Source of the DNA: Hydrangea macrophylla
Taxonomy: Eukaryota; Streptophyta; Magnoliopsida; Cornales; Hydrangeaceae
DNA length: 64,000 bases
NCBI GenBank assembly: GCA_033977485.1
Contig: CM066997.1
Span: 76,912,634-76,976,633 of the forward strand
Reading direction: 5' to 3'
The stretch's first letter is position 1; every line of letters begins with the position of its first letter. The notes below the pieces were generated by a model. It worked only from the letters and a program-made list of their open reading frames with translations. It was not told the origin of the DNA and ran no database searches. Shown here in pieces: positions 56,934 through 64,000 of this stretch. Position numbers and translations under genes: made by a program.

Positions 56934-58500
56934 ACTGTCGTTTGGCATACAAAGTCTACTATTGCACCTTAATGCTCCATCCGTATTAATACTCTATATT
57001 TCGGGTTCCTTGGCGGACATCTTAGCAAACCATAGCTTAAAATCTTTGTTTGACTGTTGGGCTTCCAAGATATGGCTGATGAGAGTCAGTTGTATGACAA
57101 GACATCAAAAATGTTATCCTTTTCCCGATCCCACTATTTGGAGGTCGAATCTGGCTAACGTCTCTAATGCTTGCCATTCTCTAATCAAAATTGAAGCGAT
57201 CAAAAGGCGGGGCCTTCAGCTCAAAGCGTTAGCTACAATGTTTACTTTGCGTGGATGGTATTGCAAAGAGAAATCATAGTCCTTGAGTAGTTCCATCCAT
57301 CTTCATTGTCGCATGTTCAACTCCTTCTGAGAGAACAAGTACCTCAAATTCTTGTGATCCGAGAATAGATCAAACTTTTTTCCATACAAGTAGTGTCTCC
57401 AAATCTTCAGGGCAAACACAATTACAACTAGTCCCAAGTCATGCGTCGGATAATTCTTCTCATGTGGTTTCAATTGTCTTGATGTTTCATCTTGCATTAG
57501 CACATAACCAAGTCCTTGGTGTGATGCGTCACTGTAGATTATAAATCGTTCACCACTCTTGGGTATCGCAAGCATAGGTGCTGAGGTTAGTCTTTCTTTT
57601 AATTCACGAAATGCATCCTCATGCTTATCAGTCCATTCATACTTTGTCTCCTTCCTTGTCAAACTTGTCAATGGTCCTGCAATCTTGGAGAATCCCTCCA
57701 CGAATCTCCAAAAATATCCAGCCAATTCAAGAAAATTCCTAACTTCGGTCGCGTTAGTCGGTCTATTTTAGCTAAAGATTGCATTGATCTTAGATGAGTC
57801 TATAGAAATTCCATCCTGTGATATCACATGTCCTAAGAATTTGACTTCTTGAAGCCAGAATTCACACTTGCTAAATTTCACATATAAACTATTGTCTCTG
57901 AGAGTCTGTAGAGCAATCTGTAGGTGCTTCTTATGCTCTTCTCCTGTCTTCGAGTAAATCAGAATGTTATCGATGAATACTATAATGAATTGATCCAGAT
58001 AAGGTCTGAATACTCTATTCATTAGGTCCATAAATACTGCCAGGGCATTGATCAGTCCAAAGGACATCACTAAGAACTCATAGTGTCGATACTGCATCCT
58101 AAAGGCGGTCTTCGGTATATCTTTCGGTCGAACTAGTAACTATTGATATCCTGAACGCAAATCAATCTTTGAGAATATCCTTGATCCTTGTAATTGATCA
58201 AATAGGTCGTCTATCCAGGGAAGTGGATATCTATTCTTGATCATGACCTTATTCAGTTCTCTGTAGTCGATACAGAGTCGTAGCTCTCTGTCCTTCTTCT
58301 TCACAAATAGGACTGGTGCTCCCCAAGGTGATGTACTCGGGCGAACGAAACCTAAGTCTTCAAGTTCCTAAACTTGCTACTTCAATTCTAACATTTTTAT
58401 CAGTGCCATCTGGTACTGGGTCTTGGAAATTGGCAATGTTCCAGGTTGCTAGCTCAATGCAGAAGTCTATCTCTCTCTTTGGTGGACGTCCTGAGATACT
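56934..58500 (-). pseudogene. D reverse transcriptase and RNase H
   Basis: On the minus strand 58330-58150 holds the RT start ([35 protein letters not shown]), with a stop where Gln is expected. 58097-57768 continues with the catalytic site FIDN instead of FIDD: the second metal-binding Asp is Asn, explained by one G-to-A change. 57725-57303 has the RT thumb and RNase H (YSDASHQGLGYVLMQ, LKPHEKNYPTHDLGL, FSDHKNLRYLF). Further codons follow to 56934, where Athila II interrupts just before the integrase zinc domain. Inactive. Confidence 0.88.
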
Positions 58501-58990
58501 TCAAAATACCACTTCAAAATCTTGAATAACGGGAATCTGGTTAATAGTAAGCTCCGTGCTTGAAGTCTCGATGGCGGTTAAGCCGCTCAAAATGAACATA
58601 TCGCTCAACGATTGACATTGAAATCTGATTTGCGGACAACCAAGTGTTGAAAAGATAATGGTACGACTAACACAATCTAGAACGGCTCCATACTTGGTAA
58701 GCCAATCCATTCATAGGATCACGTTAAACTCAGACATTGACAAAACTATCAAGTCTGTCGGGAGATTTCTATCTTCTAGGGTTAAGGGACAATTCTTGCA
58801 TATCCTACCTAACTCAACAGTTACTCCCAAGGGCAAAATAGCATTAAGGGCCGGTTCAAGTGCTAGGGGTACCAAACCCAAGTCACGCACAATCTAAATA
58901 GCTATAAAAGAATGGGCAGCACTAGTATCAAACAAAGCTCTAACTCGACTGTGAAATAAAATGAGTGTACCTTCCAAGTTCTGCTGCTCC
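58501..58990 (-). pseudogene. D aspartic protease
   Basis: On the minus strand the active-site region reads ALFDTSAAHSF, with Ser where the family has Gly after Asp-(Ser/Thr). Stops follow (SFIAI stop, NVIL stop), then MDWLTKYGAVLDC, a hallmark of the Ty3/gypsy protease C-terminus. The changed loop and the stops make it inactive. Confidence 0.82.
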
Positions 58991-60082
58991 TCAGCATCGT
59001 ATCCTTCATTGCCAAGGATGATGGCATTCACCTTAACTTATCCTTATTGTCCTTGAGCAGGCACTCCATAGTAGCCTTCAATGAGGTGCTCGACAATCCT
59101 TGCTCATGTGACCAAGCTTGTTACAGTTGCGACAAATGATGTCATTATGGCAGTTAGTCTTGGGAGCTATGCAATACCTTGCAATATGTCCGGGTACTCC
59201 ACAGTTGAAACATCCATCACTGTTCTGCCGCTGGGCAACGGGCTGTGCCTGAGGTGGTCCTTGTTGTCGAGGAAAGTTAGCTTGGGGCTTCCTTGTCCTG
59301 TCCCATGTGCGCTTGTTTTCTTAGTAGTTATTTGTCTGGAGTTTCCATCCCTAATTGCTCCTTGATGATTGTGTTGGAAAGTTCCTCGGTTGAAAGGTCC
59401 TGGGTGGAGGTCGATTTACTTGTGGTCCTTGCATAAGATAAGCATCCTTTTCTAAACTTGAAGCAAGACAGACAATCCCTTCAAACGACTAGCCCAGATG
59501 GTCTATCATCATATGTTGGAGGTGTAGGTTTAGTCCTTGGTGGAATCGCTTGACCTTCTTGGCGGGGGTATCTATCATGTGTGGAGTGAAGTGGAAAAGT
59601 CGCTCAAAGTGTGTGGTACACTCCATGACCGTCCAGTTCCCTTGAGTCAGACTCTAGAAATTCCTCTCTTGTTGGTCTCTTTCATCCTTGGGAAAATACT
59701 TCTCGAGAAATCGAGTCTTGAATGCTTCCTAGGGCATTCTCCTAGTAGTGTCAATCCCAATTGTGGCTCTCTTGGCTTCCCACTAGTCTGCGGCAGAGTA
59801 AGTCAGTTGAAATGCATCTAGACATCTCTTGTCAAGCTCACTACACTCCAGTGCTTCGAAGATTAGCTCCAACTCTCGTATCCATTGCTCGGCTTTCCAC
59901 GATTCTGCCATGCCGTCGAACTTCTTGGGTCGCAGGCCACGAAATCATTCTAATAACTTATCACCTATCTGCTTCGGAGGAATAACGTGGTTGTTGCCAT
60001 TTTTATTGGTGGCATGATTATAGGTATCGCCAACTTGCTCCATCCATTATATGAATGCTTCGAAGACTTTGGTAGGGTCCAT
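58991..60082 (-). pseudogene. D gag with nucleocapsid knuckles
   Basis: The frame starts at 60082 (MDPTKVFEAFI, stop, WMEQVGD). The capsid region is recognisable at 59960-59530 (RPKKFDG, KAEQWIRELE, FKTRFLEKYFPKDE) with several stops. Near 59185-59085 lies a zinc knuckle [14 protein letters not shown] with all ligands, preceded by a second, Cys-rich segment (HIARYC position). This is a typical chromovirus Gag order. Confidence 0.82.
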
Positions 60083-60531
60083 ACCTCAGGAATGGGTGCT
60101 CCTAGTCGTGCTTAATATCTCGTGGGTCCAACCATAATGATCCGTGTAAGGTGTACCTATGAAGGATCTAATGGTTAGCTGACAATCTTCTCGGGGAAAC
60201 AACCATAATTAAAACAACGAGAAGCATAGAGCAAATCTAAATCACAACATAATATAGATGATGAAACGATAACTGAAATAACCAAAAGAAGCGAGCTGCC
60301 ATATATATATATACCCAAAAGATGTACAGCGGAGTATACAATAGATCATTTGTGTACCACGTAGTACATGATTCTATACAAGATCTAGCAAAAGAAATAT
60401 AAACAAACCACCACTGGTGGCTACCTATACAAAAAGGCTATGGTTAATAGCTATCTATGTAAGCGTCAAAAGTAAGTGGACAACATGTCCTGAAGTTAAA
60501 AGCAAAAGTCAGAGTCCTAAATGTACTGAAC
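60083..60531 (-). other. Spacer between acidic frame and gag of D
   Basis: About 450 bases without coding pattern. It has a short (ta)n run near 60300. Nothing else is recognisable. Confidence 0.6.
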
Positions 60532-61489
60532 TCAAAAGTTGTACACATCAGATCCATAGATGGAAACCTCATCCTTTGGGGCAACCTCAGATAACACATC
60601 GTTCTCATCTATATCATCGTCATCCATCATGTCCTCATCCTCCATCAAATCATCCTCAACTAACTCAGGTCCATCATGCTCCACAACAACTCCCACGTCT
60701 CCTACATCGGCATCCATGTCAGCCTGGGCTGCATCGAATGCAGCTATGAGTGCCTCAGCCTCAGCCTCAGCCATAGCCTGTGCTAACTCCTGTGCTCCTA
60801 TCTCAAATCCATGGGGATATGCAGCCATCTCTGCAGCCCATTCTGTTGCCAGTTGTACTATTACGCCACCTGATAAGACTGGTACCACAGCGTCATCACC
60901 CACATCATTGTCTGCTATAGCCTCATCCTCTATCGGATAACCCTCTACTACTACAATACCTACACCAACTGGCACATCCGTACCAACTGGGTCCACGGGG
61001 TCCTCTTTTAGATCATACTCTGGCTCCTCATCATCAGTGTCCTCATCCTCCTCATCCTCCATATCCTCGTTGTCGCTTCCCTCGTCTAAATCATCTTCCT
61101 CTAGGTCCTCCTCTGCTAGGGGTGCATCAACTATGTCCTCCTCTGGTGTGGGGTAGAGGTGTCTAGGGTGGTAGCTCTGTCGGGGGAGGTGGAGGTGCTG
61201 CTCTAACCTCTGAAAGTAGAATCTGATAAGAGAAACGGTCTCGCAACATCTGCAGTGAATCCTCCTCGATGAGTCGAAAGGTCTCCTTGAGGTAGATCAT
61301 CTCTTGGCATATCACTTTTGGGTCCCGGGTCCCAAATCTCTTCTTCTCAATCTGCATGTCTTGCACTGTCTCGGTGAGGGCTCTCTGCCCAACCTTCTAG
61401 GCATAGTACTGTGGATCTGCCGGTGCAATACTACCCTCATACATATAGTGTCCTCCAAACTCATCTGGAACGAACAACGGTGGTGCCAT
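60532..61489 (-). pseudogene. Acidic accessory frame of D, between PBS and gag
   Basis: It starts with ATG at 61489 (MAPPLFVPDEFGGHYMYEG), 117 bases inside the PBS, and ends at 60532, about 320 codons. There is one in-frame TAG (61397-61399) and one frame change near 61163. N-terminal third: a charged, helix-prone stretch (VQDMQIEKKRFGTRDPKV, ETFRLIEEDSLQMLRDRF). Then a proline run, then a long Asp/Glu-rich part (EDEEDEDTDDEEPEYD), an Ala/Glu helix (LAQAMAEAEAEALIAAFDAA) and an acidic end (DEDMMDDDDIDEND). I do not recognise it. Chromoviruses usually have no gene here; Ogre/Tat elements do have one upstream of gag. It may be a captured or lineage-specific gene. Confidence 0.65.
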
Positions 61490-61605
61490 GCTACCTGAAA
61501 AGAGACTACCTTAAGTTAGAACTAATCCTAATGCTCATCTATAGAATCTCAAGGTTCTAGGACCAGATGGTGTGGAACAACCTATGAGCGAAAGGTATAA
61601 AACCT

Positions 61606-61619
61606 AGGCTTCGATACCA
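61606..61619 (-). other. Primer-binding site of D
   Basis: The minus strand reads TGGTATCGAAGCC, initiator tRNA-Met type with a two-base change (GA for AG), 7 bases from the 5' LTR. Confidence 0.6.
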
Positions 61620-61940
61620 AAAATCCTGTCATGCCCCAAAAGGGCAAAAATAGAGAAAAAGAAATTTCCTTTTTAGGTCCAAAGGCAACGCTGGTGAAGT
61701 CACATGATTGTCCACACCACGTAGTACTAATCAACAATAAGTAAAAGAGATAACAAGAATGAAATCTAGGTTCTGGTTAAAACATAACTTAATGTTAAAA
61801 AGAGGTTACTAACTATTACACATCAGAGTCTCGAATCAAAATAAAACACAGCAGAAGTACAATTGTCGAGGTAACATATGCCTGATTACAAAAGGTTTGG
61901 AAAACAGTAAAGATAATTAAACTACAGTCTAGTTTAATCT

Positions 61941-62130
61941 TCAGTTGGCGTAGAGGTAGTCCTCGACGTAGTAGTCCTCTTCTGCCTGACCTCCTTCGGG
62001 GTAGTCCTCCGCAAGGACATCGTCACTAGCATAGTAGTCCCCGCCTGCAGGTTCTTCACCTGTATAGTCATAACCAGGATGCGCTGGAATGTAGAAATAT
62101 CCAGCGGCATAAACGTCGTCAGCATACTGA
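61941..62130 (-). CDS. Tyr/Asp/Glu-rich frame inside the D LTR
   Basis: On the minus strand a frame of about 62 codons ends YVEDYLYAN at 61941. It includes YADDVYAAGYFYIP, GGDYYASDDVLAEDYPEGG and QAEEDYY. The same frame is open in the other LTR (39235-39055), although the copies differ at several residues. It has no ATG start; a splice-acceptor-like CTCAGCTTTCAG stands just before it, which would make it an exon. It lies in the leader upstream of the acidic accessory frame. Function unknown. Confidence 0.4.
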
Positions 62131-62971
62131 AAGCTGAGTGAATTAGATACTAACAAGGTATCAACTATTGAAGCTATTACCAGTTAAACACCATTAAATT
62201 TAGTAAGGGTAACTCCTTTAATCATTCTGATGATCCGATTATTTATATCTTACTCATTTCAAGTCCGACAATACATGTTCTGATAGGGGAACAGACTCGA
62301 CATTAGTCACTCTTAAGGATACACCATTGCTCCATCCACTGCTTTTAAGAACATATACATAGTCCACCATAGTCATGGATACCATGTCAGTCCATCCCCA
62401 GCTTTTAAGAACATATGTACAGATCACCGCACTATAGGGATATAACGCTTTAAGCAATAATACATCATTCTATGCCATGACTTAGCGATGTCTACAAGTG
62501 ATCACGGTCCACCGCAGTCGTAGACACCTTCATCTATCTACCGCTTTTAAGAACATATGATTAGATCATCTGGCTATCTTTTGGAAAATGGTCCGGTCCA
62601 CCACAATCATAGACACCTTTGTCTGTCTACCACTTTTAAGAACATATGATCGACCAAAGCCCGCCCATGTAAGATTCCTGAATCTTAACAAACCTACTTA
62701 AGTTCAACTCTAACATGGATACATGACAATCCCAATGTGGCCTGACTACTCTGAATGAAATGAATGATAACTCCAAAGGATTCACGACTTATAACATTAT
62801 CTAATGCCACAACCATTATCCATTAATCTCGTCATTACTATGATCCTACATCGCATTATCTCGTTATCACGTCTATATTACAACAATAAAGCATGTTGGG
62901 AATGTTGAATAGTAAATAAATAACTAAACAGTTATGATATAAACTAAACAAGGATATCAATATTCTGTAGT

Positions 62972-63229
62972 TGCCAATCAATTAGGATATGGGTCCAATC
63001 GATTGGTATAAAATTAGTAACAATCGATTGATAAAAAGTCCAATCAATTAGATCACATACCAATCGATTGCTAAAATTGGCAATCGATTGGTATATCAAG
63101 GATGGCAATCGATTAGGAAAAGTGGCAATCGCTTGGTATATCAAGGATGGAAATCGATTGGGAAAAGTGGCAATCGATTGGTATCTAAATGATGGCAATC
63201 AATTGGGAAAAGCCCCAATTGATTGGGAC
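62972..63229. repeat. Palindrome cluster, leader side, D 5' LTR
   Basis: About a dozen caatcgattgg-like words, collinear with 40084-40341 but with different single-base decay in individual copies. Confidence 0.85.
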
Positions 63230-63641
63230 TTCGTCTTCTTCACAGTGAAGACAGTCCACATATGAAATACGGGAAAAACACCATTTAAGCTTCTTCTATC
63301 CATTCCAACCAGTTATAACATCAATGATAAGTTACTAAGTGAGTTTAGAACTCATCTTAGAAGACTAGAGGGTGTGTTTGGTGGTGTGTATTGAATCTTG
63401 GAGCTTCAATGGCTTCTCCCTCTCCCTCTCCCTCTCCGTCTTCTTTGCCTCTCTTTCTCTTCTTCTTCTTCTCATTTGTTCTTTCTTCTTCTTCTCCTGG
63501 TCTTCTTCTTCTTCTTCTTCAATCCATCCGGGTGTGTGTATGAGTGTATGAATATATATAGGTGAGTATATATATAAAACACACACACACACACAAACAC
63601 TCTCTCTATTTTTTATAAACAGAAATATGCCAAAATGGGCT

Positions 63642-63670
63642 AGTATATATAGAGGAAGAGTGTTCACGTG
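63642..63670 (-). promoter_or_regulatory. TATA box and G-box, D 5' LTR (promoter copy)
   Basis: The minus strand reads CACGTG, about 11 bases, then CTATATATACTA. Transcription would start near 63610 and run to lower coordinates. Confidence 0.6.
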
Positions 63671-63710
63671 GCCTTTCCCCAGCCAAGGCAAGAGAATCTG
63701 CCCAGCTATT

Positions 63711-63795
63711 GCCAATCGATTGGCATAAATGGCAATCGATTGGTATTAGGTATAAATGCTCCGATCGATTGGTAAAAGTGGCAATCGATTGGTAT
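63711..63795. repeat. Palindrome cluster, promoter side, D 5' LTR
   Basis: Four copies of ccaatcgattgg-like words lie 60 to 145 bases upstream of the TATA box. Confidence 0.8.
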
Positions 63796-63895
63796 CCAAA
63801 TTATACCAAGGGCAAGGGGAAAACTCATACAAGTATTACAAGAAGCATACAAGGTCTTATTAATATAATATTTTACAAAAATACAGGGCATTACA

Positions 63896-64000
63896 TATTA
63901 CAAGTTCAGTTTATAACATAAAACAGTGATAATAAATACCTCTTCTCAGGTAGCTGTATTCAATTTGCATAGTCATACTGTTCTGCCTGATCATAACCTG
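63896..64000 (-). repeat. LTR fragment F, resumed after chromovirus D
   Basis: This is the flank right of D. It starts with tatta, the partner of tgtta at 38733-38737, so it should continue the LTR begun at 38496. There is nothing coding, and the window ends here. Confidence 0.5.

Larger units (their letters stand above)
38738..63895 (-). mobile_element. Chromovirus D (Tekay/Del-like Ty3/gypsy), split by Athila II
   Basis: The LTRs are 38738-41011 and 61627-63895, about 2.27 kb each. The PBS is at 61607, and the order gag-protease-RT-RNase H-integrase-chromodomain is on the minus strand. The flanks tgtta and tatta form a one-mismatch TSD within LTR F. Athila-type element II sits between the RNase H tail and the integrase zinc domain. 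Many stops, an integrase deletion and changed catalytic residues show that it is dead. An unusual acidic frame lies between PBS and gag. Confidence 0.9.
61627..63895 (-). repeat. 5' LTR of chromovirus D
   Basis: TGTCATGCCCC to GGGCATTACA, a 10-base imperfect inverted terminus. TATA is at 63642-63653 and the G-box CACGTG at 63665-63670. Palindrome clusters are at 62972-63229 and 63711-63795, with a CT-rich tract and CA repeat between. The repeated word ccacttttaagaacatatg occurs several times at 62335-62650. Confidence 0.9.

Noticed and set aside
60560..60940. Ser-rich plus-strand frame of 126 codons
   Set aside because: It is antisense to the acidic accessory frame; the Asp/Glu codons read as Ser on the other strand.

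Overview
The window looks like repeat-dense intergenic DNA from a large plant nuclear genome, probably a dicot (the dicot part is a guess). Almost every base belongs to LTR retrotransposons stacked inside one another. The main clues are plant-type primer-binding sites (tRNA-Asp, initiator tRNA-Met, an Ogre-type PBS), Athila, Tat/Ogre, chromovirus and Ty1/copia proteins, long LTRs with TATA boxes, and exact 5-bp target-site duplications (TSDs). I found no host gene, no tRNA or rRNA gene and no CRISPR array. Nearly every coding region carries stops or frameshifts.

Layout, oldest to youngest where nesting shows it. Element E is a minus-strand LTR element without recognisable coding. Its left LTR is broken into 3636-4285 and 33119-33333, its interior is 33334-37265 and its right LTR is 37266-38495. 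Three insertions sit in E. (1) Athila-type element I (288-3635) is itself cut at 287 by an Ogre-type LTR reaching the window edge. (2) A gag-only Ty3/gypsy element (4286-33118, TSD ccaga) hosts solo LTR 1 (5159-20534, TSD ccttt), solo LTR 2 (21765-23255) and a complete Ty1/copia element (24060-32476, TSD ggccc). Solo LTR 1 is in turn split by a 13.9-kb Ogre-like gag-only element (5226-19093, TSD atatc). (3) An LTR fragment F (38496-38737, resuming at 63896) is split by a Tekay/Del-like chromovirus D (38738-63895). D is split at its RNase H/integrase junction by Athila-type element II (42254-56933).

How the parts work together: chromovirus D, Athila II and the copia element each still show gag, protease, reverse transcriptase, RNase H and integrase, but all are disabled. 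The Ogre-like and the gag-only element lack pol and could only have moved using enzymes from related elements. D has an extra acidic reading frame between PBS and gag, and Athila II has three further frames downstream of pol.

The most unusual signal is shared across families. Clusters of short TCGA-centred palindromes (variants of ttcgatcgatcgaa, ccaatcgattgg and ccagtcgactgg) occur in the LTRs of at least four different element families. They usually lie just upstream of the TATA box and again in the transcribed leader. A further cluster lies before a TATA-like site ahead of the env-position gene of Athila II.
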